Shown: positions 1-10,527 of the stretch, one piece after another | Position numbering within the stretch: position 1 is the first letter of the stretch | Layout of the letters: each line of letters opens with the position of its first letter | From: Xanthostigma xanthostigma | Taxonomy: Eukaryota > Arthropoda > Insecta > Raphidioptera > Raphidiidae | Direction of reading: 5' to 3' | Length of the DNA: 64,000 bases | Assembly (NCBI GenBank): GCA_963575645.1 | Contig: OY754475.1 | Location: 22,110,509 to 22,174,508, forward strand | Notes under the pieces: model-generated | Told to the model about the DNA's origin: nothing | The model's database searches: none | Seen by the model: only the letters and a program-made list of their open reading frames with translations | Translations under genes and position numbers: made by a program

Positions 1-23
1 TGATAATTTCTTTATTGTTTCAG

Positions 24-165
24 GTTTTTGTCAGACGTCCAGCGAAAAAGGTTCGCCGCTATGCAAAATAATGAAAAAGCGGTTAATTATGACCGAGCCT
101 GTACAGACCATGCGTGGCTGAAGGAGGGGAACACTTCGGTACATAATATAAAATATGAATTGTAA
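24..165 (+). CDS. probable terminal coding exon of an unrecognised host gene
   Basis: A pyrimidine-rich tract ending in CAG at 21-23 reads as a 3' splice site. From base 25 one frame is open for 46 codons to TAA at 163-165, and the G at 24 would complete a split codon. The peptide starts FLSDVQRKRFAAMQ and ends TSVHNIKYEL. It is charged, with a basic QRKR patch and a hydrophilic tail, no membrane segment and no domain I can name. An in-frame ATG at 61 exists, but the frame is open upstream to the acceptor, so I read this as an internal start of the exon, not a gene start. Composition is less AT-rich and more protein-like than the surrounding DNA. A candidate polyadenylation signal lies 410 bases downstream. 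The rest of the gene would lie before this window. A chance open frame of this length is possible; the acceptor placed exactly at its start is the main support. Confidence 0.45.
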
Positions 166-668
166 ATGTATTTAATTAAAATTCTATAATTGATGTTATG
201 TGTCATGTTTGTGTCCCAGCGCTTGTCAAACTGTTGCCGGTAAGGTTCCGTTCGTTTCAATTCAAATAACCCGCGTAAAAGGATACGATCGACCTTAGAC
301 TATGTATTTGTATGGAAATTGCGTTTACCGGATTTCGGCACGTATAGGCACGTTTGATTTTGGAGAGAATCCAACGGCGCTCATACAGGTCGACCGGCGA
401 AGGCCGAACTGTATGTACATTTGCCATAGCGTTCCAGATCGACGACTGGAATAATTGTTTGCCGGACAATGGTCGAACTGTACAATTGTTACGAAATAGG
501 TTTGACTTGTTCTTGGTTGTACCTATTACAGGAACAAAGCACACTCAAATTCAAGTTTTCTTGTAATATCGTCAAATAAAAATGAAATTAGTAATGATGT
601 ACAGTCGTCTTCCTCTCTGCCCCCCACCCTTTATGCAGTCATGTGGCCTTTCTTCAAACGGATGCCGA
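166..668 (+). other. possible 3' UTR then intergenic DNA
   Basis: If the exon is real, this is its 3' UTR up to an AATAAA signal at 575-580. An earlier weak ATTAAA variant lies near 175. Two short segments (about 390-415 and 468-490) share the words GGTCGA and CGAACTGTA. No further coding signal is visible. Confidence 0.35.
575..580 (+). terminator. candidate polyadenylation signal AATAAA
   Basis: A canonical AATAAA hexamer lies 410 bases after the stop codon of the putative terminal exon. AT-rich DNA produces this hexamer often, so support comes only from position. Confidence 0.3.
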
Positions 669-1400
669 TGCTGGGTTGCAAAAAGAGTTGTCAAAAAATT
701 TGATTTGACAACGACCTTAGATTGTGATCATAATACACCTATCCCCCGATTTACACGGTAGATACGTTCCTGAGAAAAACGTGTAAATCGAAAATTAAAA
801 ATTTTCAAGTCAAAACCATGTAAATCGAAAAGCTTGCAGAAAATGCATAATTTTGCTATTTAACAGTTGTGATTTTTTTCAATATTTTATGGACTCACTT
901 GTAATTTACGAATATGGAAAATTAAATCTTTCTGAAACTGTGAAACTTTCACTCAAATACAATTTTCCGTAGATAAAACTTTAATTTTATGCGAAGAAAT
1001 ACAGACACAGTGTGCGTGTGCAGCAAGTCAGCACATAAGCTCGGGATTCCCCGTGAGATGTGTACACAGCGCACGTGTTCAATCACAGTAGCATTTAGTA
1101 GAGTGCGATAAAAACAAAAAAAAACTTATTTGGAAAACCGTGTAAAAGCGAAAACGCGTAAAAAAGTACCGTGTAAATCGGGGGTTGGGTGTATAATTAC
1201 AGTTTCCGTACATCAGGAACCTGAGTCTAATGACGTATTCAAACTCGATGACATCTAGAACATCAATAATAATTAATCAATCAATTATTTTTCGAGCAGG
1301 ATCAATTTAAAACTCTACTATGCTTTTCATATGGAGATATGGTCACATCTAAGATCATTGTCAAATCAGATTTTTTGACAACCCTTTCTGCAACCCAGCA
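669..1400. mobile_element. inverted-repeat element hosting a nested MITE
   Basis: The left end TGCTGGGTTGCAAAAAG and the right end, as its reverse complement, match over about 55 bases. Both carry GTTGTCAAAAAATNTGATT. The element is split at a TA by the MITE at 736-1191. I see no clear target duplication, so the superfamily is open. The outer copy predates the inner one. Confidence 0.65.
736..1191. mobile_element. TA-flanked MITE (Tc1/mariner or pogo type)
   Basis: The terminal inverted repeats are CACCYAMCCCCCGATTTACACGGTA, in the pattern CACC...CCCCCGATTTACACGG, about 25 bp long. The element is flanked by TA at 734-735 and 1192-1193. The interior is AT-rich with no coding capacity. Confidence 0.75.
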
Positions 1401-2167
1401 CGAATCTTTATGTAACCAAAGTTAAAAACAAATCAACATAATTATACAATAGCACTTAGGTTCAGATTCGTGGAATAAGTAACTTGTACACAAAAGCGGG
1501 TATAATATAATTATAGGTATGTAATTTCGTCGTGTAGATTCGTATAGCGCGACTGTTTGAGAGCCACTGGTGCATTTTGCACGTTTCCTTTTGAAGCGTA
1601 TCGAGCTATTGACAAGGCCGTAAAGTCATTAGACATTATTAAAACACAATTGCATCTATATATAACAAGCAACTTGCTGCAGTTATTATTGGTTATTTAT
1701 ATACAGTCGAATCTCTCTGAGAACGACGCACTCGAAACGAAAGCACTCTTTACTTTCCAGTGTAAGTTACGCATCTTTGCAAGGGGCACCGTCCAAAAAA
1801 GTGGTTTTAAAAAAAAATAGAAGCCGTCTTGCTGGACGCCTGGTAGATGGGAATTATAGTGTGTAACCTATACTAGAAGCGATGAACGTATCTTGTATAC
1901 TATAGTCGGATTGACAGCTCACTCAGAGAAGCGACGAAGTGTACAGTATACGCGCGCGCCCACACACAAGTGAGTCGAGAGCGGCGGCATAGACGGGGCA
2001 TGACGGCATAAGAGAGCGTCATGCCGTTTGGAATGGTTTTACCGCCAAGTCCCGTCAATAGATATCAATCAAATTCAGTGGTTGATAAAGTGGTTCATGG
2101 GTAACGGTTCGCTACGGTAGACTTGAAATCTGTCACAAAAATTACTATTGTCTTTGTCAGAACTTGG
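1401..2167. other. intergenic, little recognisable
   Basis: Contains a weak pogo-like end near 1704, a purine/pyrimidine CG-rich tract (CGCGCGCG near 1950) and a short inverted repeat GCATGAC/GTCATGC around 1999-2025. No gene is supported. Confidence 0.4.
1704..1810 (+). repeat. possible pogo/Tigger-like terminal fragment
   Basis: CAGTCGAATCTC following TA resembles pogo-type termini, which often read CAGTCGAACCTC. No matching opposite end is visible, so this is a single-ended fragment at best. Confidence 0.25.
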
Positions 2168-2194
2168 CCCGGACGAAGCCGGGTTCGCAGCTAA
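2168..2194 (+). repeat. Helitron-like 3' end (hairpin + CTAA)
   Basis: CCCGGACGAAGCCGGG forms a stem CCCGG/CCGGG with loop ACGAAG, followed about 10 bases later by CTAA. It shares this layout with the CTAG-ended repeats elsewhere in the window. The 5' part is not delimited. Confidence 0.45.
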
Positions 2195-2493
2195 TCATAA
2201 AATATATTTTATAAGTAGTTGTGAGTCAGCGTTGCCTGAAGTGTCAGTTTTGAATTGAAAAGAAAAACATATTCGTCGAAAAAATACGATTGCCAAATCG
2301 ATCAATAAATTGACACCGATTCGTCCGTAATTGCGGGCATCCGCCTATTAATCAACTTTTGCCATTTGTCGATTTGACATTGTGGCGTGTTTCACGAGAT
2401 ATTCGCGAAATCAATTTCGGATCACGTACGCCATATTCAATATCTGCGACTGATTTGCAAAAGTGCCTATGTAAAATCATGATTCATCTAACT

Positions 2494-2799
2494 CAGGGGT
2501 CTGCAACCTGCGGCTCTCCAGTTCCATACGCCAAAAATAATTATCTTAATATATTATAAACCCTTAAAAATCGTCCAATTGATTCATGATTGAGTATCAT
2601 GTCTATCTCTTAGCCATTTCCACTCGCGTCTCACCCGCACCGCTCCCGTCACGACGTGTCGTCCTTGGATATATATATTACACCTATATAGCAAATACTA
2701 TAATACTGAATCGAAAATGTATAGTGGCTCTTTAAAAACTGGGAAATATTGTAAATTGTAACTTTTGGCTCTTCAGTCTCAAAAGGTTGGCGACCCCTG
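2494..2799 (+). mobile_element. hAT MITE with 8-bp target duplication
   Basis: A 306-bp element beginning CAGGGGTCTGCAACC and ending GCGACCCCTG, flanked on both sides by a perfect ATCTAACT (2486-2493 and 2800-2807). Ends of the type CAGGGGTC...GACCCCTG with 8-bp duplications are typical of hAT transposons. There is no transposase; it is non-autonomous. The perfect duplication suggests a fairly recent insertion. Confidence 0.9.
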
Positions 2800-3022
2800 A
2801 TCTAACTTATATAATATTATGTTCATTTGCTCATTTTAATAGGGGATTTGATCCACAAGTTAATTTTATTTCATTGTCTTTTTAGTGTTGATTTATAAAA
2901 ATTATAATCCCTGTTGTTAAATAAATCATTGATAATAATTAATTTAATAGTTTTTCTTATATCTACTATTTAACATCAATATTGATGAACGGGCGCCTCT
3001 ACTTATATCTGGTCGTCTAGAA

Positions 3023-3315
3023 CAGTGATGTCAAAGATACGGCCCGCGGGCCGCATCCGGCCCTCATTTCATCTCAATACAGCACGCGACCAAACTATCA
3101 AGTGAGGATTTTAGACACCTGACATCAATGAGCTTATCAAAAACAAGAGACATCAGGTGTTTGGATCCTCCAGCTCAAGATTAATTACCCTATTTATTAA
3201 TTGTTTTAAACGAAATAATTCAGTATGTATTTTAATTTTTAATTTGGGGTCTGGTCTGCTAACACACTCTAAATCTTATAAATGGCCCTTTAGAAAAATC
3301 AGTCTGACACCCCTG
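3023..3315 (+). mobile_element. hAT MITE with 8-bp target duplication
   Basis: A 293-bp element beginning CAGTGATGTCAAAGATACGG and ending TCTGACACCCCTG, flanked by a perfect GTCTAGAA (3015-3022 and 3316-3323). The CGGCCCGCGGGCCGCATCC block just inside the left end is typical of Charlie-like hAT repeats. Non-coding and non-autonomous. Confidence 0.9.
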
Positions 3316-3323
3316 GTCTAGAA

Positions 3324-4322
3324 TAAATAATTTTAATGCACTAGATATAAACACTAAAAACAACACTAAATGTCTTTTGAGTAGACAATGTGACATTAGT
3401 CGCTGTACGGCTTGTTAGCTGTTTACAGTAATCTTTAAATTTAAATGATTTACATAAATTATTTATATTATATTTGTAAATATTTATATAAATTATTGTA
3501 TTGTCATGGGTTCTTAAGAAGCGTTCGAAATTTCAAATTATTCAGACGTCTCGAAGTGAGTGAAAATTAATTTTAAAGATTCCATTACATAGATACATAC
3601 ATACGCGTCAAGCTAATAAAATAGTCATTTATTGAGATATTGAATTATAATTTTATAATTTTTTGTCAATATACAGTCTAAAAAAAATTGGTTGATAATT
3701 TTATTTATCTAATAAAATAGTGTTAAAATTGCGATAATGTTTACATAAGCGCTGTAGCGTTTTTCCCTAAGAGATATGTAATATGCAACTATTATTGTTA
3801 CGCCCAGTTAGAGAATAAAAAATATCTCCTTGGGGCCATTTTGACTAAGAACCCGCAGTTAAATTCTATATCAATTCTATTCACAAATCAATAAATACCT
3901 GTCTATTGTTGTTTTTACATGCATTTACATAAAAATAATCTCCGTTGACCCGTTCGTATCCGAAATCGGACCGTGCACACAGTTGTCAACCATACCAGAT
4001 CGGTTCAGCACGACTAGACAGAAATTGCAGGCGATCGTCTGACGGCCGTTGCTGGTTGCTGGTGTAGTGTACGCTATTCCACTATATAACATGCGGAAAC
4101 ATTCAGAGAACAGGCTTTTTGGCTCCGTGCAGTGCTGGTTGTGCAGGTTTAAGCTTGACAAGTGTGCACGATATTTTTTTGGCGCATCCAAAAAACTTTT
4201 TTTTTTGACATTTTGGAACAAGTCAATGTTTTGTTAGGAATAATGCTTTAATCACAGCTAACAAAAACAGTAGTAAAATGTTTTTCACAAATAACAGGGG
4301 CTGTTGGAAGTCTTTAAAAATA
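3324..4322. other. intergenic, AT-rich
   Basis: A weak 9-bp inverted pair (GGGTTCTTA near 3510 and TAAGAACCC near 3846) may bound a decayed element. Inside it, 3665-3720 resembles the 3' part of the Penelope-like repeat seen at 37.9 and 51.4 kb. A 98-codon minus-strand open frame at 3925-4221 has no recognisable features. Confidence 0.35.
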
Positions 4323-4789
4323 CAGTGTAAACTCCATTTAACGTCACTCGATATAACGACATACTCCTTAAAACGTCGAAATTACTTAACTCTATAATTG
4401 GTTTACCTTGTTGTTCGTACAACGATACAATCTAAATAACGACACACCCAGTCTAAATAACGACAACAATACGTCACCATTAAAGCAATAAACAGTACTC
4501 GTTTGTTATGTTGTTGCTTTGTTGTCGGCATCATGCGTACCGAAGATTCCAAGAAATTCGTTCTTTTGTTTGTTGGGATTATCTTTCATATGTTTAGCTC
4601 AGCTTTTTATCGATAAGTTATCATCATAAGTATTCTTAGTTGCCCACAAACTTGCAAACTGTGAACATGGCGAGTAAAAGAAAATCTTTGTTGTATTGAA
4701 AATATTAATGGATGATTTCTTCTCTCCGTTTAACGACAACTCTCAATAACGCCACAAATTGCACAGTCCCTTGAGTGTCGTTAAAACTG
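4323..4789 (+). mobile_element. Tigger/pogo-type MITE with transposase-start relic
   Basis: Begins CAGTGTAAACTCCATTTAACG and ends in ACTG, with TA on both sides (4321-4322, 4790-4791). TTTAACGACA and ATAACGAC motifs recur near both ends, as in pogo-like families. At 4668 an ATG reads MASKRKSL and then stops two codons later. MASKRKS-type starts are typical of pogo-like transposases, so this copy looks like an internal-deletion derivative of a full element. Confidence 0.8.
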
Positions 4790-5124
4790 TACGTTTCTCG
4801 GCTTCGGGTTTCGATTTGAACGCGTTGGGCAACAATTGGCTAGGATCAACGAACCATCTCTCGTAAGTACAGACAGACATCTATTTAACATGTACAATAA
4901 AAACAAAAAGATTGAAAACAATCTCGACACAGGGAATGTGTCCTATTGTGGCCAACGACTACACTCGTTGTATCAAATTACAACACTAAAAATTGAAGAC
5001 AAATTTAATAGTCGATCGTTTATTATTATCAACACGAAATCGGCGACCGAATGGCGAAAGCGCGTATGTCGAATTTTGCGTCATTTTCTGTATCATCGAA
5101 ATTTCAAATAGATTCTTAAGTCCG

Positions 5125-5246
5125 TTGCACGCGAGGCTGGATTTGCCGCTAGGTTCCTTGCTAGATTTCACTACTAGTTTTCTAGCGCTGGTTTTCACGA
5201 TTGCTATTATGTGCTCGCTTCACACGAGACGTCTTTACAAGCTTGC
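5125..5246 (-). mobile_element. fragment of the CACACGAGGC MITE family
   Basis: Matches the right part of the copies at 51734-52120 and 59812-60199 in inverted orientation. It covers the terminal repeat (TTGCACGCGAGGCTGGATTTG) and the internal GACGTCTTTACAAGCTTGC block. The other end is missing. Confidence 0.65.
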
Positions 5247-5650
5247 TCTGCAGATAGATTCGGTGCGCATCGCCTTTGATAATGTCTACCGCAGTTGTAG
5301 ACGAAACGTTAGGTAGAAATACCAATGGACCACGGCATACAAGCCCGGAAACCGAGAAGAATTGGATCATTCATTTTATATTTTACTACAAGTTTGACAT
5401 ACGCGGTTTTGTCTTTCGGTCATATGTATCCATAAAATACCTGTATATATATACATATTATACCTATTTAAGCATCGTACAGGTACTTGAGGTCTGTGAG
5501 ACCCGGTCCAATATACCATAAAACGTCGCCTAATTATTGTTTTGATTGGTCAAATTATAAAAAGTGAACTCACCACGAGTTTGTGGCATTTGTACAGCGT
5601 CCAGGGATGCGCCAAAATCGGTGGCGCTGCGTTTTCATTTTCTTCTTTCG

Positions 5651-5977
5651 TATAATACGCGCCGCGGATCTAAAAAGTTCGGAAGTTAGTCACAAACAGC
5701 GTCGCAAAGGCACATTTTAGAGCCGTTGTGACTCCCACCACCTTCCAGCTACCTGCACGGAACGTGCGCTCGTCGGTGATTGGCCGTGATCGCTCGTTGC
5801 CTTTGTCACTTGTCGCTTTCCTGCTTTAAAGTACAGTCAAGTACGCTATTGTCAAGTTGTTATTGTTATTTTAGTTTTGTTGAGTTGCGAGTTTGTAGTT
5901 TTTCAACAGACTGTACAAGCGCAAGCTCGCATTCGCATCTAACTTCCGGGCCTTTTAAATTCGTGGCGCGTATTATA
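5651..5977. mobile_element. MITE with TACGCGCC inverted termini
   Basis: Ends TATAATACGCGCCGCGGATC and its complement GTGGCGCGTATTATA give terminal repeats of about 35 bp. A second copy lies at 30473-30785 with about 90% similarity by eye. A TATA or TA duplication is likely but cannot be separated from the terminal repeat. A 71-codon frame inside is not coding. Confidence 0.75.
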
Positions 5978-6013
5978 ATAAGGGTACTTGTGTGAAACTT
6001 TGCTGATCATCGT

Positions 6014-6154
6014 CAGTAGCTTAACTATACCGTTTGAGGCCCGTACTAAATGTTATAACAATAAATGTTAGGAGCCTCATATGTGCTTATGGCTCTCTCT
6101 TGCCGGGGGCCCGTGACATTTTGCCCGTTTTTCCACCCTATTGTTACGCCACTG
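6014..6154. mobile_element. short hAT MITE with 8-bp target duplication
   Basis: A 141-bp element with ends CAGTAGCTTAAC and, reverse-complemented, CAGTGGCGTAAC. The flanks ATCATCGT (6006-6013) and ATCACCGT (6155-6162) match at 7 of 8 bases, as expected for an older hAT insertion. Confidence 0.75.
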
Positions 6155-6827
6155 ATCACCGTATAAACAAGTAGATGCGACGAAAACGTGAAATTCTTTT
6201 ATTATTCTTTGAGTAACTTTGAAACAATTTGACCGATTGACACCATAATGGGATCAGATCCAAGTCTCAATAAATCCCTTCGAATGCCCCAAACCAGGTT
6301 TCAATCGATTGATTCGCTCTAAAGATAGCGTACGTCAAAACTTTGTCTACACGCACGTCCAACCAAAAATAGAACCAGCTTCCTAAGACCCCAAAACGCC
6401 GAGATCTGAAGAAATCTCGATTTTCGTAAATTGGATCGAAACCAATAACTTCCCTTTTTTGGAAAAGTTTCAATAGCGGAAAGTTATAATAAAATGTAAG
6501 TATGGATTGATGCTGGGTCCACTGAGTCGTGGACATGCTCCAACCCTGTTTGGAGATCCTCCATCCAAACGTACAGATGATCCGTGGAGGTATTTACATT
6601 TTATTAAGAGCTGCTGAGTGGCATGCAATCTTAATAAAACAATTAAACAATAAACTTGTTAAGAGATATATTCTTTTTTTTGTTCAACAGCCCCAATTTA
6701 CGAAATTGGTCCAATCTGGTCACTGACCAGAACACAAAGTTGCTAAAATAAAACACAGCTTTCGTTCGAAGTTTTCCAATGATTCTCTTGAGCAGTCACC
6801 TTTGGTGCCAGGACACTTAAAGAAGTA
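6155..6827. other. intergenic, nothing firm
   Basis: Holds an 89-codon minus frame (6267-6536) without recognisable motifs and a short inverted pair around 6531-6580. No gene is called. Confidence 0.35.
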
Positions 6828-7214
6828 ACTACACTTTTTTTCTTGTGGCACGTTTCGCTAGTCATGTTAGCATCATCAAGATCGGTTTTACTTATTCGGT
6901 TTAAACTCGGATTGACTTTTAAACCTGGCTTAAAAGGACAAGTTACTTATCAATCTGTATAAAAACATTCTCATCTTTCGTTTAATTGGCCGAAATGACA
7001 TCGGCGTTTTTTGATTTGCTCCTCTGCGATGCCAAAATTTAAAAAATAGTCGACAAGACACGAAAGGAATTAAAAACTGTTTTCAAAATTGTTTGAGCCG
7101 TTTGGGTTGTACGATTGACACAAAAAAATCATCATAAACTGAGCTTAACTTTAAATTGAAATTAAATAAGAAAACCGCCTTTTAGCGAAACGTGTGTCAA
7201 GAAAAAAATGTCAG
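6828..7214. repeat. inverted-repeat element with GCGAAACGTG ends
   Basis: TTTTTTTCTTGTGGCACGTTTCGC at the left is mirrored by GCGAAACGTGTGTCAAGAAAAAA at the right (about 28 bp, outward complementary). On the minus strand 6853-6879 reads TTGATGA, a 4-bp stem GCTA/TAGC, then GAAACG. This matches the motif in the Penelope-like repeats at 38 and 51 kb. A related CTGATGATGCTAAC lies at about 49894. Confidence 0.45.
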
Positions 7215-7260
7215 TATTTTGTGGTTTCCAGACGAGGTTGTCGCGACTTCCTGGTTTTAA

Positions 7261-8211
7261 GGGAGAATGTGAAGGAATGGGACATTTTTTAATTTTTAAT
7301 TTTTTATTGTTATTTTTAGTTGCATGCTAATAACTCAAATCTATTTTAGCTGATAACGAAATATAACTATTCTGCATGAGTTATCTGTAATCATACTAAT
7401 TAAATACTTAAAATGGAAAGATATTTTAGTAAAAATAAAAACAAGTGTGCTTACGTCCCGTTCCTCCTGCATGCAGGTGGATTGGGACAGATCGCAGGAA
7501 GAATGGGACACTTTATTTTTTTCAAAAGAAAACTATTTATTTAACTTAAATTTGAATTTTATTATCATAACAAAAAAAATCACAATTTATTTTATAATTA
7601 AAAAAAATATATTCTCATTTTATCAATTGTAATCAAAGTATAAAGTTAACGTAAACCAGGAAACCGAAGCTTTAAGTCTATTTCAAATTTATAAAAAGTA
7701 CGAACTCTTTCGGTGGCATACTGGTGAATATCTGTAATGCAAGAATTCATAAGAACACATTTTACAAGAAAACATACAAAACGGAATAGGTAGGAGGTAT
7801 GGAACATGTCCCATACATCCTGCAGCAGTAAGTCCCAAACCTCCTGCATTGCCAACTATTAATAAAAGAATTTATTGTAATTTCTAAATTAAGAATATAG
7901 CATCACATTTATCACGATTCTCTTCTACAATCTTTCATTATTTATTATTTTATCATAGATATTTGCTTAAGTAATAATAGTCTACACAGTACAAAAAAAT
8001 AGTTTGGCAGATATACTTACTTTTTTCCACAAAATCACACTTTTTTTAATAGCTCGAACATACATACTTCAACATGTATTAAAATTTGTCATATACTTTT
8101 GAGCAGCATATGTCATCTGTTGTGACGAATTGAAACATTTAAACACCCGCCAAATTTAAAAAAAACCTTACTGTCCCATTCCTCCGGTGTCCCATTCCTC
8201 CACATTCTCCC
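7261..8211. mobile_element. 951-bp terminal-inverted-repeat element, superfamily unknown
   Basis: Ends GGGAGAATGTGAAGGAATGG and its complement CCATTCCTCCACATTCTCCC give 24-bp termini. The word GAATGGGACA, or its complement TGTCCCATTC, recurs next to both ends and near 7500, so the termini are internally repetitive. No target duplication is clear. The interior is AT-rich with no transposase frame. Confidence 0.65.
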
Positions 8212-8379
8212 TATTGCATGGCCGCACGCGATGGAATGGGAATAATAATTATCCCGGTTCTTCCTGGCGTCACAGGATTAATATGATAATCGGAACCGTC
8301 ACGTTATAGAACTATTTATGTAAATCGAGGAATAAATTAATTTGATTTTAGTGCGGTGGCTGAAAAAAGCCAGCAACAA

Positions 8380-9405
8380 TTATTTGTTAATATCTACAGA
8401 TGCGCAGTTGCATTTTCAGTGAGTCGATCGGACCAATCCGTTGCATTATACATACGAATGTTGATCGCATACACAAACACACACACATACATACATACAC
8501 GGTTAGGACATAGCCATGATGATCAGATAAGGAGGGCCCTGTTAACGGCCAACAACTATCTCATCGCCAAATTATTTAAATCCGTCTACATGGCTAAAAT
8601 ACCAATGAGATCAAAACGAGAAGCAGGACTCCGTCATTAAACATACACACGTGCATCTACCGGGTGTCTCGTTTTCGACGCGACTGCCGAATTATTTTTA
8701 TTGTAACATCATCCTTGCGCACGGAAGAAACCTCGTTACTTTAAAAGTGTTGCAATTGGCGCCCAACGTGGGGCCAATTTATCTTCCGTGCATTTGCATT
8801 GATATAATGTCCAATACGGTTTAAGGCAGCGTATGTCAGGCCTCAATTCGGCTTGTTTTTTTCGTTTTCGACACGACTGCCGAATTATTTTTATTGTCAC
8901 ATCATCCTTGCGCACGGAAGAAACCTCGTTACTTTAGAAGTGTTGCAATTGGCGCCCAACGCGGGGCCAATTTATCATCCGTGCATTTGCATTGATATAA
9001 TGTCCAAGACGCTTTAAGGCAGCGTATGTCAGGCCTCGATTCGGCTTGTTTTTTTCGTTTTCGACGCGATTGCCGAATTATTTTTATTGTCACATCATCC
9101 TTGCGCACGAAAGAAACCTCGTTACTTTAGAAGTGTTGCAATTGGCGCCCAACGATGGGCATGCATTTGCATTGATATAATATCCCCGACGGTTTAAGGC
9201 AGCGTATGTCAGGCCTCAATTCGGCTTGTTTTTTCGTTTTCGACGCGACTGCCGAATTATTTTTATTGTCACATCATCCTTGCGCACGGAAATCACCTCG
9301 TTACTTTAGAAGTGATGCAATTGGCGCCCAACGCGGGGCATGCATTGATATAATATCTCCGACGGCTTAGAGTCTAATTGAAGTCTGTCTAAGGCTTAGG
9401 CAGAC
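8380..9405 (+). mobile_element. fossil LTR-retrotransposon end with tandem primer-binding-site units
   Basis: TGGCGCCCAACG, a primer-binding-site-type motif, occurs at 8757, 8950, 9143 and 9322 (spacing 193, 193, 179). Each follows the same upstream block of about 90 bp (starting TTTTCGACGCGACTGCCG), which would be the LTR end. A leader block of about 90 bp follows each. The stretch upstream (about 8380-8670) is probably the rest of the LTR. The family is probably Ty3/gypsy-like, but no gag or pol is present to prove it. The element is broken and old enough that the units differ visibly. The tandem amplification is unusual. Confidence 0.45.
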
Positions 9406-10170
9406 CTCAATTTGGTGTGTTTTAAGTCAACTTGCTTCAGTATCGTACCGTGTGTAAATCGGAGCAGTGGTTCTTGACGGACGGACAAATTGAAAGATGT
9501 TGCGTTTTATAATGCGAACTTGTTACGTTTTGTTGCGCGACGAGGAGAGCTATAATTAATTTATCGATTGCGAGTATCGACAGAAAAAAAAACGAGTAGA
9601 AATTTAATGATATGCGCGAGTGTCAATGAAGAATTTATCTGCGCTGATCGATTTTTTTTTATTAATTCTGTTGTAGGTTAATTAATTATTATTCCTATAA
9701 TCCTAATTTAAATAATATAATCCGCAAGTGAACAGTAATCTTTGTGTTTAGTACAGAATGCTACTTGAGTTTTTTATTATCTCTTCATAAGCTACCTACC
9801 CGACTATTTGTATATCTGTAGCTGTAAGCAGGGCCGGGTTTAAGTATTTCGAGACTTTTCGTGGCCCAATATTATTTTTCGACACAACAGATTAGATTCT
9901 ACAAAATTTACGCACTGTATGTAGACAGAGCTGCGCGGTAATTAATTATCAAGTAATTCAATTACTAATTCAAATACTTTTATAACAAAAATGAAATTGT
10001 ATTTGAATTACTTTTTTCAAATCAATAAAAAAGTAATTGATATAAAAAAAATTCACGAATAAGTACGTTTATTGACTTGAATAAAGTATTTCAATTACAA
10101 TTGTATTCACAGTACAATTATTGTAATTGCTTGTAATATAATTGCTCTTCTAAGTACAATTACCGAGTAA
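9406..10170. other. intergenic; GTAATT/AATTAC-rich tract
   Basis: 9406-9930 shows nothing specific. 9935-10165 is dominated by GTAATT and its complement, with a possible decayed inverted-repeat element, but no ends can be fixed. Confidence 0.35.
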
Positions 10171-10527
10171 TCTTTACTAATATAAGCTGAAGAGTTAGTT
10201 TGTTTGGTTGAACGCGCTAATCTCAGGAACTACTGGTTCGAATTGAAAATAAATTTTTTTGTTGGATAGCCCATTTATCGAGGAAGGTTATAGGCTATAT
10301 AATATCACGCTACGACCAATAAGAGCGGAGCATCAATGAAAAATGTTGCAAAATGTAACTGAAAATTTGTCCGTCCGACAAAAACTTTTAAACGGTAACT
10401 CCGATCATCATGAAATTTGGACACAACATTCATCTCGGTAAACTAAGATGAATGTGCGTACTCATATTCCGCCCCCCCATCCATTCTTTTTTGCACCCGG
10501 GTGAAACCGGGCGGGATCGCTTGTTAG
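10171..10527 (+). mobile_element. Helitron-like dispersed repeat
   Basis: Begins A|TC at 10171. It continues with text very common in lepidopteran repeats (GAACGCGCTAATCTCAGGAA, then ACGACCAATAAGAGCGGAG) and ends with the hairpin CCCGGGTGAAACCGGG followed by a degenerate CTTGTTAG. Non-coding. Confidence 0.6.

Noticed and set aside
3925-4221. 98-codon minus-strand frame
   Set aside because: No recognisable motif, chance-sized, and an overlapping plus-strand frame is equally open.
5780-5995. Similar 67-71-codon frames at 5.8 and 30.6 kb as a conserved protein
   Set aside because: Both lie in two copies of the same TIR-bounded MITE, and similarity extends across non-coding ends.
8356-8640. 94-codon frame before the tandem primer-binding-site units
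   Set aside because: It falls in the probable LTR, contains a CACACA-derived low-complexity stretch, and resembles no element protein.
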